Source: Comamonadaceae bacterium
GTDB taxonomy: Bacteria; Pseudomonadota; Gammaproteobacteria; Burkholderiales; Burkholderiaceae_C
NCBI GenBank assembly: GCA_947450675.1
Contig: CANFWI010000023.1
Location: 1 to 45,447, forward strand
DNA length: 45,447 nucleotides
Reading direction: 5' to 3'
Position 1 is the stretch's first letter. Every line of letters begins with the position of its first letter. Of this stretch, positions 20,543 through 28,851 are shown one piece after another. A model generated the notes under the pieces. The model did not search any database. It saw nothing but the letters and a program-made list of their open reading frames with translations, and was not told the DNA's origin. A program made the translations under genes and the position numbers.

Positions 20543-20707
20543 GTGTCCCCCGCCCTTCGGTCTCCTCCTTGACCTACGCAAAGCGCCTAGCCAGACCGCT
20601 CTTGGTGTGGGGGTGTTTGGGAAACTGTGCAAGACCACCTTCGTAGCCTTGGGTGTGGTGTGTCTGCCGCAGCGAAGTCAAGGAGGAGGCCAAAGGCCGG
20701 GGGACAT
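20543..20707. repeat. Large imperfect inverted repeat between pccB and pccA
   Basis: The 341-bp gap 20476-20816 has no supportable gene. Arm 20543-20574 (GTGTCCCCCGCCCTTCGG, then TCTCCTCCTTGACC) is the inverted copy of arm 20676-20707 with about 27 of 32 positions paired and 101 bp between. The inner part contains short GGTGTGG-rich and AGACCACC segments that can also pair. I recall similar GTCCCCCGGCC...CTCCTCCTTGAC sequences in intergenic regions of Comamonadaceae, so a dispersed repeat family is likely. It could fold in the mRNA and lower pccA output relative to pccB. Confidence 0.75.
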
Positions 20708-20816
20708 GAGCGAAGGTAGATACACCGCGCCCAATGCGGAGCGAACCGCGGCCCAGGCTTAGCGAGCCGTCAACCACGCCGAGTCCAGCGAATAAAAATT
20801 GATCGAAAGCAACACC

Positions 20817-22865
20817 ATGTTCAAGAAAATCCTGATCGCCAACCGCGGCGAAATCGCTTGCCGCGTCATCCTCACTGCCCGCAAAATGGGTATCAAAACG
20901 GTTGCGGTGTATTCCGACGCCGATAAAGATGCCCGCCATGTCGAGCTGGCTGACGAAGCCGTCAACATTGGCCCAGCGCCCAGCCGTGACAGTTATTTGC
21001 AAGCCGAAAAAATCATTGCCGCCTGCAAACAAACCGGCGCCGAAGCCGTGCACCCGGGCTACGGTTTTTTGAGCGAAAACGCCGGCTTTGCCAAACGCGT
21101 TGAAGAAGAAGGCTTGGTCTTCATTGGCCCCAAGCATTACTCGATTGCCGCCATGGGCGACAAGATTGAGTCCAAAAAACTCGCCGGTGCGGCGGGTGTC
21201 AATTGCATCCCCGGGGTCAACGACGCGATCGAAACCCCTGAAAAAGCAGTTGAGATTGCCCAAAGCATTGGCTACCCGGTGATGATCAAAGCCAGCGCTG
21301 GCGGTGGCGGCAAAGGTTTGCGCGTCGCGTTCAACGACAAGGAAGCTTTTGAAGGCTTCACCAGCTGCCGCAATGAAGCGAAAAACAGCTTTGGTGATGA
21401 CCGCGTCTTCATTGAAAAATTCGTTGAAGAGCCACGCCATATTGAGATCCAGTTGATCGGCGACAGCCACGGCCATGTGATTTACCTGAACGAGCGCGAG
21501 TGTTCGATTCAGCGTCGCCACCAGAAGGTGATTGAAGAGGCGCCAAGTCCGTTCATCAGCGAAGCCACACGCAAAGCCATGGGCGAGCAAGCTGTGCTGC
21601 TGGCACAAGCCGTGAAGTACCAGAGCGCTGGCACGGTGGAGTTTGTGGTGGGCAAAGACCAGAGCTTTTATTTCTTAGAAATGAATACGCGGTTGCAAGT
21701 CGAGCACCCGGTGACCGAATGCATCACCGGTTTGGATTTGGTTGAGCTGATGATTCGCGTGGCGGCCGGCGAGAAGCTGCCGCTGACGCAAGCCGAGGTC
21801 AAGCGCGATGGTTGGGCGATCGAGTGCCGCATCAACGCCGAAGATCCGTTTCGCAACTTTCTCCCCAGCACGGGCCGGTTGGTGCGTTTTCAGCCGCCCG
21901 CGCAAACCATGTTTGCGGCTGACATGTCGCATTTGCAAGGCGTGCGTGTCGACACCGGTGTGCAAGATGGCGGAGAGATCCCGATGCATTACGACTCGAT
22001 GATCGCCAAGCTCATCGTCCACGGCAAAGACCGTTTGGACGCCATCGCCAAGATGCGCGAAGCGCTGAACTCGTTTGTGATTCGCGGCATCAGCAGTAAC
22101 ATTCCGTTTCAAGCCGCCTTGCTGGCGCACCCGAAATTTGTGGCCGGAGACTTCAACACCGGCTTCATCGCAGAGAACTACGGCCAAGGTTTTCGCGCGG
22201 AAGATGTGCCGCACGACGACCCAGACTTTCTGGTCGCCTTGGCGGCTTATGTCAATCGCCGGTTGTTGGGCCGGGCGGCGGGTATCAGCGGTCAGCTGCC
22301 AGGCCACGGCATCACCGTGAGTGAAGATTTTGTGGTGATCGGTATGGGCGCTGCGGGTCAGCACACGGCGCAGCCGGCGCTGGTGCGCGACTATCAAACG
22401 GTGTCGGGATCGAGCGCTGTCGAGACCGGCGGCAAGACGTACGACATTTGCAGCAGCTGGCATTTGGGCGGCGCACGCATACGGGGTACGGTCAATGGTG
22501 CTGATTTTTCGGCGCAGGTGGAGCGCGGCGTCGGCAAGAACCCGCTGGCCATGCGCTTGATCCACAACGGCACACGGCTGGATGCGCTGGTCTTGTCGCC
22601 ACGCGCCGCGGAACTCTACAAAATGATGCCTTTCAAGGCACCACCTGACATGAGCCGCTACGTGCTGTCGCCTATGCCCGGCTTGCTGGTCGATGTGGCG
22701 GTGACGGTTGGCCAGAAAGTTCAAGCCGGTGAGCGCGTGGCCGTGATTGAAGCCATGAAGATGGAAAACGTGCTGTTTGCGATTGCCGATGGCGTGGTCG
22801 GCAAAGTGCTGGCGACCAAAGGTGAGTCGCTCACCGTGGACCAGCCGATTGTTGAATTCGTTTAA
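20817..22865 (+). CDS. pccA: Propionyl-CoA carboxylase alpha (biotin carboxylase/carrier) subunit
   Basis: The 682-residue protein carboxylates its own biotin using ATP and bicarbonate. It begins MFKKILIANRGEIACRVI, the biotin carboxylase N-terminus. The ATP-grasp glycine loop KASAGGGGKGLRVAF and EMNTRLQVEHPVTE follow, then a BT-type linker domain and the C-terminal biotinyl domain with K648 in EAMKMEN. I chose ATG 20817; the in-frame TTG at 20799 is less likely. pccB lies upstream beyond the palindromic repeat, and the epimerase-like gene follows after 18 bp. Confidence 0.96.
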   Translation: MFKKILIANRGEIACRVILTARKMGIKTVAVYSDADKDARHVELADEAVNIGPAPSRDSYLQAEKIIAACKQTGAEAVHPGYGFLSENAGFAKRVEEEGLVFIGPKHYSIAAMGDKIESKKLAGAAGVNCIPGVNDAIETPEKAVEIAQSIGYPVMIKASAGGGGKGLRVAFNDKEAFEGFTSCRNEAKNSFGDDRVFIEKFVEEPRHIEIQLIGDSHGHVIYLNERECSIQRRHQKVIEEAPSPFISEATRKAMGEQAVLLAQAVKYQSAGTVEFVVGKDQSFYFLEMNTRLQVEHPVTECITGLDLVELMIRVAAGEKLPLTQAEVKRDGWAIECRINAEDPFRNFLPSTGRLVRFQPPAQTMFAADMSHLQGVRVDTGVQDGGEIPMHYDSMIAKLIVHGKDRLDAIAKMREALNSFVIRGISSNIPFQAALLAHPKFVAGDFNTGFIAENYGQGFRAEDVPHDDPDFLVALAAYVNRRLLGRAAGISGQLPGHGITVSEDFVVIGMGAAGQHTAQPALVRDYQTVSGSSAVETGGKTYDICSSWHLGGARIRGTVNGADFSAQVERGVGKNPLAMRLIHNGTRLDALVLSPRAAELYKMMPFKAPPDMSRYVLSPMPGLLVDVAVTVGQKVQAGERVAVIEAMKMENVLFAIADGVVGKVLATKGESLTVDQPIVEFV

Positions 22866-22883
22866 AGACATTGAGGGTTTCGC

Positions 22884-23366
22884 ATGATCCGTCCATTCAA
22901 AGTGCTGGGTATCCAGCAAATCGCCATTGGTGGCCCGAGCAAAGACCGCTTGCGCAGGCTCTGGGTCGACATGCTCGGGCTGGAGGTGACGGGCAACTTC
23001 GTCAGCGAACGTGAGAACGTCGATGAAGATATTTGCGCCATTGGCGTTGGGCCTTTCAAAGTCGAGGTTGATTTGATGCAACCGATTGACCCGGACAAAA
23101 AACCAGCGGTTCACACCACGCCGCTGAACCATGTCGGCCTTTGGATTGACGACTTGCCGCAAGCGGTGAGCTGGCTCACGGCCCAAGGCGTGCGTTTTGC
23201 ACCCGGCGGTATTCGCCAAGGTGCGGCTGGTTTTGACATCTGCTTTTTGCACCCCAAAGCCAATGAAGAATTCCCGATTGCAGGTGAAGGCGTTCTGGTG
23301 GAGTTGGTGCAGGCGCCGCCCGAGGTGGTCAAGGCTTTTGCGGCAATGGCAAGCCAGAGCTTGTGA
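22884..23366 (+). CDS. VOC-family protein, probable methylmalonyl-CoA epimerase
   Basis: The 160-residue product is a vicinal-oxygen-chelate protein with two beta-alpha-beta-beta-beta modules. Its C-terminus [10 protein letters not shown]...[11 protein letters not shown] closely follows methylmalonyl-CoA epimerases, and its place behind pccA in an mcm/pcc operon fits that job: (S)- to (R)-methylmalonyl-CoA. Metal ligands H83 ([11 protein letters not shown]) and E140 (GVLVELV) are present. The first ligand, His in the xHxxIAV segment of known epimerases, is Gln here ([10 protein letters not shown]12). Function is therefore likely but not certain. GAGGG serves as ribosome binding site. Confidence 0.75.
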   Translation: MIRPFKVLGIQQIAIGGPSKDRLRRLWVDMLGLEVTGNFVSERENVDEDICAIGVGPFKVEVDLMQPIDPDKKPAVHTTPLNHVGLWIDDLPQAVSWLTAQGVRFAPGGIRQGAAGFDICFLHPKANEEFPIAGEGVLVELVQAPPEVVKAFAAMASQSL

Positions 23367-23455
23367 TGTGCAACGGGCACAATGGTGAATAGGTTGCATT
23401 GCCTCAATGACTAAATTGGGCGGTGTAGCAGTCTGATCACTTCTGGAGTTCGCAC

Positions 23456-24496
23456 ATGGATTTGTCCCGTTTCCCCCGCCGCCGTTATTCGGTGGGTCCC
23501 ACACCGCTTGAATTCCTGCCAAATTTCACGCGTGCATTGGCTGAGCTTTGCCCGGATGGACAAGGCCCGCAAATCTGGATCAAGCGCGATGACATGCTGG
23601 GCTTGACGCCTGGCGGCAACAAGACACGCAAACTTGAATTTTTGGCTGCCGATGCGATGGCGCAAGGCGCTGACACCTTGATCACTTGCGGTGCGCCGCA
23701 GTCGAATCATTGCCGCGCTACCTTGTCCTCGGCCATCAAAGAAAACATGAAGTGCCGCTTCGTCATTGAAGAGCGCGTGCCTGGCAGCTACAACGCCGAT
23801 GCCAGCGGCAATAACTTTCTGTTTCGCTTGATGGGTGTGGAGTCCATCACGGTGGTGCCGGCGGGTACCAACATGCTGGTCGCTATGCAGCAGGTGGCCG
23901 CTGAGCTGGCCGCTCTGGGGCGCAAGGGTTACATCGTGCCGGGCGGTGGCTCTAACGCGGTGGGTGGATTGGGATACGTGGCTTGCGCACAAGAGTTGCA
24001 GCAGCAGTTTTTTGAGCAAGGCGTGCAGATCGACAAAGTCGTGGTGGGCTCAGGCAGTTCTGGCACACACGGCGGTTTGCTGGCGGGTTTTCTGGGCAAC
24101 AACATCCAGATTCCAATCATTGGAATTGGTGTAAGCCGCGATCCGGTCGACCAAGACCCGCTGGTGCACAAAGAAGCCCAGGCCGTGGCTGATTTGCTGG
24201 GGCTGAACATGACCGTGCCGCGCGAAGCTGTGCTGAGTTTTGGCGATTGGTGGCGGCCTAAATATTCGGTACCGAACGCGGCCATGGTCGAAGCTGTGCA
24301 AATGCTGGCCCGTACCGAAGCGATTTTGTTAGACCCGGTCTACACCGGGAAAATCATGGCTGGCTTGATTGGCTTGGCGCGCAAAGGCTACTTCAAACCG
24401 GACGAAAAAGTGCTGTTCATTCACACTGGCGGTGCACCTTCATTGCACGCGTTTGAGCCGGTGGTCTTGGGCCTGACCGAGATGCCAGCCCTCTAA
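23456..24496 (+). CDS. PLP-dependent D-cysteine desulfhydrase / ACC-deaminase family protein
   Basis: The 346-residue fold-type II PLP enzyme resembles D-cysteine desulfhydrase (D-cysteine to pyruvate, sulfide and ammonia) and its relative L-cysteate sulfo-lyase. The PLP lysine is K56 in TPGGNKTRKLEFLAADA. The substrate-carboxylate segment reads CGAPQSNHCRATLSS, and the phosphate loop is VVGSGSSGTHGGLLAGF. Close to the C-terminus it has LDPVYTGKIMAGLIG and FIHTGGAPSLHAF. The sequence alone does not decide among D-cysteine, cysteate or ACC as substrate. It has its own CTGGAG ribosome binding site and converges on rsxB with seven bases between stops. Confidence 0.8.
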   Translation: MDLSRFPRRRYSVGPTPLEFLPNFTRALAELCPDGQGPQIWIKRDDMLGLTPGGNKTRKLEFLAADAMAQGADTLITCGAPQSNHCRATLSSAIKENMKCRFVIEERVPGSYNADASGNNFLFRLMGVESITVVPAGTNMLVAMQQVAAELAALGRKGYIVPGGGSNAVGGLGYVACAQELQQQFFEQGVQIDKVVVGSGSSGTHGGLLAGFLGNNIQIPIIGIGVSRDPVDQDPLVHKEAQAVADLLGLNMTVPREAVLSFGDWWRPKYSVPNAAMVEAVQMLARTEAILLDPVYTGKIMAGLIGLARKGYFKPDEKVLFIHTGGAPSLHAFEPVVLGLTEMPAL

Positions 24497-24503
24497 TTGG
24501 TCA

Positions 24504-25157
24504 TTAGGCTGCGCTGCGACGGGCTCTGGCCCGTGCCAGTGCCGCTTCAATCACAGCGCGTTTGGCATCCAGCACTTTGCTGTCGGTGTGCTTTGAATGG
24601 GCCGCTACATCAGCCAGCGCCGCTTCGGCTTTTTTCTCCAGCCGATCGGCTTGTGTTCGCGTGTCACGCACTTGTTTGATCTGATGAAACGCGTAACGGC
24701 TGCGTGCTTCCTCGGCCTGTGCGGGCGACCAGGCTTTCCAGCCGGTCTCCAGCGCTGTGAGATTGACCAAGCTGATGCAATCGACCGGGCAGACGGGGAT
24801 GCACAGCTCGCAGCCGGTGCAGTGTTTTTCAATCACGCTGTGCATCAGCTTGTTGCTGCCGAGGATGGCGTCTGTCGGGCAGACTGGCAAACACAAGGTG
24901 CAGCCAATGCACCAGGCTTCGTCAATCACCGCCACATGACGCGGACCTTCGCGCCCACACTCAGCATCCAGCGCCAGCGCAGCTTGGCCGGTCAAAGCCG
25001 CCAGGCGCCGCACGCCTTCGTCGCCACCGGGCGGGCAGCGATTGATGTCGGCTTCTTGGCTGGCGATGGCTTGCGCATAGGCCGCGCAGTCTGGAAATCC
25101 GCAGCGCGTGCACTGGGTTTGCGGCAGCAGGGCGTTGATGCGTTCGATCAGACTCAC
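24504..25157 (-). CDS. rsxB: RnfB/RsxB-type ferredoxin (electron transport complex subunit)
   Basis: The 217-residue iron-sulfur protein carries the RnfB 4Fe-4S domain near the N-terminus (C-x2-C-x4-C...C in CTRCGFPDCAAY and NRCPPGG). Two bacterial ferredoxin 4Fe-4S motifs follow, CIGCTLCLPVCPTDAI and CTGCELCIPVCPVDCI. A basic, helical C-terminal tail follows. It lacks the N-terminal membrane helix of RnfB in full Rnf complexes, and no other rnf/rsx gene is present, so it is a stand-alone soluble version whose partner is unknown. GTG is the start. It lies 30 bp behind phaZ and may be co-transcribed. Confidence 0.85.
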   Translation of the reverse strand: MSLIERINALLPQTQCTRCGFPDCAAYAQAIASQEADINRCPPGGDEGVRRLAALTGQAALALDAECGREGPRHVAVIDEAWCIGCTLCLPVCPTDAILGSNKLMHSVIEKHCTGCELCIPVCPVDCISLVNLTALETGWKAWSPAQAEEARSRYAFHQIKQVRDTRTQADRLEKKAEAALADVAAHSKHTDSKVLDAKRAVIEAALARARARRSAA

Positions 25158-25187
25158 GACGTTAAACCCGGCACTGCCTGCAAGGGT

Positions 25188-26582
25188 TTATTTTCGAACA
25201 GAGGTTTTTTTAACCGCAGTGGCCGGACGTGTTTTGACCGCGGCCATAGAGACGGATGCTGTTTTTCGCTTGTCTGGCGTACTGGCAACCGGCTTGGTGT
25301 AATTAGCCGGACTTGGCATTTGGTTGTGCGCCAAAATGAAACTTTTCACCGCCGGATAAGTGGTCTCGCGCCAGCGGCGGCCGCTGAAAATACCGTAATG
25401 GCCAGCACCTTTGACTTCAAGGTGTTGTTGATCCGCTTTAGGAATGCTTGAGCAGAGTCCGTGGGCGGCTTTGGTTTGCCCCGAGCCGGAGATGTCATCT
25501 AACTCGCCTTCGACGGTCAACTGAGCCGTGGTGGTGATGTCTTGTGGTCGTACGCGTTCAAGTACGCCTTGTTCATTGCGCACGTCCCAGGTGCCATTGA
25601 CCAGCTTGAACTCCTGAAACACTGTTTTGATGGTGTCGAGGTAGTAGTCTGCGTCCATGTCGAGGACGGCGTTGTACTCGTCGTAAAACTTGCGGTGTGC
25701 TTCGACGCTGGCGTCATCGCCTTTCAGCAAGTCTTTGAAGTAATCGTAATGGCTGCTGGCGTGGCGATCCGGGTTCATGGCAACGAAACCCGTGTGCTGC
25801 AAAAAGCCCGGATAAACCCGTCGGCCAGCACCCGCAAAGTTGCTGGGCACGCGGTAAATCACATTATTTTCAAACCAGCTGTAGTCCTTGGTCGTGGCGA
25901 GATTGTTGACCGCTGTGGGTGACTTGCGGGCATCAATCGGACCGCCCATCATGGTCATGCTCAGCGGCGTTGTTTCGCCGCGAGTCGCCATCAGTGAAAC
26001 CGCGGCAAGCACAGGTACAGTGGGCTGGCACACGCTGACAACGTGGCAATTGCCGTAAGCGCCTTGAAGGTGGCGGATGAATTCTTGAACGTAGTTGACG
26101 TAGTCGTCTAAGGCGAAGCTGCCGTCGGTCAGCGGCACGATGCGGGCGTTCTTCCAGTCGGTGATGTAGACCTTGTGGTCTTTCAGCATGGTCTTGACGG
26201 TGTCGCGCAGCAGCGTGGCGTAGTGGCCCGACAAGGGTGCCACGATCAACACGACGGGCTGGCCTTTGAGTTTGGTCAGCGTGGCCGGGTCGTCGGTGAA
26301 GCGCTTGAAGCGACGCAGCTCACAAAAGGGCTTGTCCAACTCAATCCGCTCATGAATGGCCACACTGGTGCCATCGACATCAACCGTGGTCAGATCAAAA
26401 CTTGGCTTTTCATAATCTTTGCCCAAGCGGTAAATCAGGCTGTAACCTGCTGCAACGCGCTGCGAAAACGGATTTTGACCTGCTGGCGTCAGCGGGTTGC
26501 TGTAAAGCTTGGCTGCAGCCTGGGCAAAATCGACGAAAGGCTCCATCATTGTGCGTTGCGTTTCATAGACCTGATAAAGCAT
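25188..26582 (-). CDS. phaZ: Intracellular poly(3-hydroxybutyrate) depolymerase
   Basis: The 464-residue protein belongs to the intracellular PHB depolymerases (PhaZ1 type), which mobilise storage granules with a catalytic Cys-Asp-His triad. The nucleophile is C185 in VVSVCQPTVPVLAAVSL, the acid is probably in GELDDISG (362-363) and the histidine is H395 in GAGHYGIFSG. Residues 426-464 form an extra Lys/Arg/Ala/Thr-rich tail (10 basic, 1 acidic) beyond the roughly 420 residues usual in Cupriavidus. ATG 26582 was chosen because homology begins at MLYQVYETQR. A TTGCAGTGCAA palindrome lies 36 bp upstream of the start codon. Confidence 0.93.
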   Translation of the reverse strand: MLYQVYETQRTMMEPFVDFAQAAAKLYSNPLTPAGQNPFSQRVAAGYSLIYRLGKDYEKPSFDLTTVDVDGTSVAIHERIELDKPFCELRRFKRFTDDPATLTKLKGQPVVLIVAPLSGHYATLLRDTVKTMLKDHKVYITDWKNARIVPLTDGSFALDDYVNYVQEFIRHLQGAYGNCHVVSVCQPTVPVLAAVSLMATRGETTPLSMTMMGGPIDARKSPTAVNNLATTKDYSWFENNVIYRVPSNFAGAGRRVYPGFLQHTGFVAMNPDRHASSHYDYFKDLLKGDDASVEAHRKFYDEYNAVLDMDADYYLDTIKTVFQEFKLVNGTWDVRNEQGVLERVRPQDITTTAQLTVEGELDDISGSGQTKAAHGLCSSIPKADQQHLEVKGAGHYGIFSGRRWRETTYPAVKSFILAHNQMPSPANYTKPVASTPDKRKTASVSMAAVKTRPATAVKKTSVRK

Positions 26583-26617
26583 GGCGAAGCCCCTTCTTGG
26601 TGTGACGACTGATAATG

Positions 26618-26628
26618 TTGCAGTGCAA
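26618..26628. promoter_or_regulatory. Candidate PhaR-type operator upstream of phaZ
   Basis: TTGCA-G-TGCAA is a perfect palindrome. The 17-base span 26615-26631 is palindromic except for one pair. PhaR, the PHB-responsive repressor, is known to bind TGC-rich inverted repeats of this kind. The site sits where a repressor would block the phaZ promoter; no phaR gene is in the window. Confidence 0.5.
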
Positions 26629-26795
26629 TATACCAGTAGCTCAGCTAGTTTGTAGGAGAGCAAACACTAATACGGTGCATCGGCAGGTGTGCTTTGTCAT
26701 CTGGGTGAAAGCTTCTCAGGCCAGCTTCCAAGCGACATGGGTCGAAGTTATGCGCATACAGCTGAAATTCAAGATTCAAGAAAGGTAACAGTGAC

Positions 26796-27653
26796 ATGGC
26801 CACCAGCCTCAGCAGTCTGTCGACGCTCCAGTTCGATAAATTGAAACCAACGGATCTATTTCCCGTTTTGTTTGTCGGCCATGGCAGTCCGATGAACGCG
26901 GTGACCGACAACGAGTACCGGCGCAGCTGGCAAGCGCTGGGTGCGCGTTTTGGTGCCGATTGGCCGATGCCGCAGCTGATTTTGTGCATCTCCGCGCACT
27001 GGTTGACCGAAGGTTGGTGGTTGACCGCCATGGCGCAACCGAAGACGATTCACGACTTCGGCGGTTTCCCGCAGGAGTTGTTTGACCAGCAGTACCCCGC
27101 GCCGGGTGCGCCAGAAGCGGCAGCGGAGATCAGCCGTGCCGTGCGCCAGCGCATTTCCTTGCCTTTGGGCCTGAACACCAGCTGGGGGCTTGACCATGGT
27201 GCTTGGTCCGTCCTCAAACCCATGTTCCCGAATGCCGACGTGCCGGTGGTGCAGCTCAGCATGGACTACAGCCGTGCACCCAGCGAACACTACGCGCTGG
27301 CACGTCAACTCAAGGCTTTGCGTCGGCGTGGTGTGCTGATTGTGGCCAGCGGCAACGTGGTGCACAACCTGCAGCAAGCACAGCGCGGTGCAGCGTCCAA
27401 CCAAGCTTATGACTGGGCTTTGGAGTTTGACCAGACCATTGGCGGTTATGTCCAGCAAGGGCAACTGGACGCGCTGCAGAATTTTCAGAAGCTCGGCAGT
27501 CTGGCGACCATGGCCCACCCGACGTACGAGCACTTGTTGCCTTTGCTGTGCGCAGCAGGCGCTGTCGATTCAGGCGAGCGGGTGAAGTTTTTCAACACCA
27601 GCTTCCAGCTGGCGTCGATCTCTATGCGCTCGATGATCTGGGGTGACGCTTAA
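26796..27653 (+). CDS. ygiD: DODA-type extradiol dioxygenase (4,5-DOPA dioxygenase, YgiD-like)
   Basis: The 285-residue cytoplasmic protein belongs to the LigB-type extradiol ring-cleavage family. Family features are VLFVGHGSPMNAV at about 29-41, ISAHWLTEGWW, HDFGGFPQELFDQQYPAPG and SWGLDHGAWSVLKPMFP, which hold the metal-binding histidines and glutamate. E. coli YgiD cleaves L-DOPA, but the physiological substrate of most members is unknown. It is divergent from phaZ and converges on the aminotransferase with one base between stops. An AAAGG-like ribosome binding site precedes ATG 26796. Confidence 0.88.
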   Translation: MATSLSSLSTLQFDKLKPTDLFPVLFVGHGSPMNAVTDNEYRRSWQALGARFGADWPMPQLILCISAHWLTEGWWLTAMAQPKTIHDFGGFPQELFDQQYPAPGAPEAAAEISRAVRQRISLPLGLNTSWGLDHGAWSVLKPMFPNADVPVVQLSMDYSRAPSEHYALARQLKALRRRGVLIVASGNVVHNLQQAQRGAASNQAYDWALEFDQTIGGYVQQGQLDALQNFQKLGSLATMAHPTYEHLLPLLCAAGAVDSGERVKFFNTSFQLASISMRSMIWGDA

Positions 27654-27654
27654 C

Positions 27655-28851
27655 TTAGATGACCTTGGCAATCGACGCGCAGACGTAGTCGATGTTTTTG
27701 GTGTTCAACGCAGCGACGCACATGCGGCCGGTGTCGGTGCCGTAAACAGCGAACTCATTGCGCAGACGCACCATTTGGTCTTTGGTCAGACCTGAGTAGC
27801 TGAACATGCCAATTTGGCTGGTGATGAAACTCATGTCTTGCTTGACGCCCGCCGCCTTGAGTTTTTCAACCAGCAAGATGCGCATTTCTTTGATACGTTC
27901 GCGCATGACGGCCAATTCCTGCTCCCACTGGGCGCGCAGCGCAGGGGTGCCCAGCACGGCCGCGACCACCGCACCACCGTGAATCGGCGGGTTGCTGTAG
28001 TTGGTGCGAATGACGATTTTCAGCTGGCTCAGCACACGCTCGGCTTCTTCTTTGTTCGCGCACAGCACGCTCAGGGCGCCTACGCGCTCGCCGTACAGGC
28101 TGAAGCTTTTGGAGAACGAGGTCGAGACGAAAAAGTCCAGACCTGCGGCCACGAACTTGCCAATGACCGCGCCGTCTTCGGTGATGCCGTGGCCAAAGCC
28201 TTGGTATGCCATGTCAAGGAAAGTCACCAGACCGCCAGCTTTCATGGCCGCAATGACCTCGTCCCACTGCGCTGCAGTGATGTCGTAACCGGTCGGGTTG
28301 TGGCAGCAAGCGTGCAGCACGACGATGGTGCCTGGCGCTGCCGCTTTGAGCGCCGCCAGCATGCCGGCGAAATTGATGCCGCGGTTGGCGGCGTCGTAGT
28401 AAGGGTAGGTGTCGACCTCAAAGCCGGCGTTGGTGAACAGCGCGCGGTGGTTTTCCCAGCTCGGGTCGCTGATCAGCACTTTGGCTTTAGGGTTCAGGCG
28501 CTTCAAGAAATCAGCGCCAACTTTCAGGCCGCCAGTGCCGCCAATGCCTTGCACGGTCGCGACACGGCCGCTCTTGACGGGTTCGCTGTCGGCCCCAAAT
28601 ACCAGGCTCTTGACAGCTGCGTCGTAGGCAGCGATGCCGTCGATTGGCAAGTAACCGCGCGGCTTCGGCTCAGCAGCCATCAACTTTTCAGCGGCTTTCA
28701 CGCACTCCAGCAGGGGCAGTTTGCCGTTGTCGTCGTAATACACACCGACGCCCAGATTGACCTTGGCCGGGTTGGTGTCGGCATTGAACTGCTCGATGAG
28801 TCCAAGAATTGGGTCGCGTGGTGCCATTTCGACGGCGGTGAACAAAGACAT
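27655..28851 (-). CDS. tyrB: Aromatic amino acid aminotransferase (class I)
   Basis: The 398-residue PLP enzyme is of the AspC/TyrB type, transferring amino groups between aromatic or dicarboxylic amino acids and 2-oxoglutarate. It begins MSLFTAVEMAPRDPILGL. The PLP lysine is K248 in STSFSKSFSLYGERVGAL, and HACCHNPTGYD and the Asp of FLDMAYQGF contact the cofactor. Aspartate aminotransferase AspC is a close alternative; the specificity cannot be settled by eye. It is divergent from uvrB; a 9-bp inverted repeat CCGGGGCTT/AAGCCCCGG (28892-28927) lies between them. Confidence 0.88.
   Translation of the reverse strand: MSLFTAVEMAPRDPILGLIEQFNADTNPAKVNLGVGVYYDDNGKLPLLECVKAAEKLMAAEPKPRGYLPIDGIAAYDAAVKSLVFGADSEPVKSGRVATVQGIGGTGGLKVGADFLKRLNPKAKVLISDPSWENHRALFTNAGFEVDTYPYYDAANRGINFAGMLAALKAAAPGTIVVLHACCHNPTGYDITAAQWDEVIAAMKAGGLVTFLDMAYQGFGHGITEDGAVIGKFVAAGLDFFVSTSFSKSFSLYGERVGALSVLCANKEEAERVLSQLKIVIRTNYSNPPIHGGAVVAAVLGTPALRAQWEQELAVMRERIKEMRILLVEKLKAAGVKQDMSFITSQIGMFSYSGLTKDQMVRLRNEFAVYGTDTGRMCVAALNTKNIDYVCASIAKVI

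Noticed and set aside
20400-20762. Plus-strand frame overlapping the pccB end and the palindromic repeat
   Set aside because: Its only non-pccB part is translation of the repeat itself; no ribosome binding site and no family.
20574-23522. Minus-strand open frames of 344 and 615 codons across pccA and the epimerase gene
   Set aside because: Composition (His, Arg, Gln, Val rich) is that of antisense shadows, with no family features and no ribosome binding sites.
26583-26795. A small upstream extension of phaZ to 26663
   Set aside because: The extra 27 residues have no phaZ homology and would cover the palindromic operator; ATG 26582 matches the family start.
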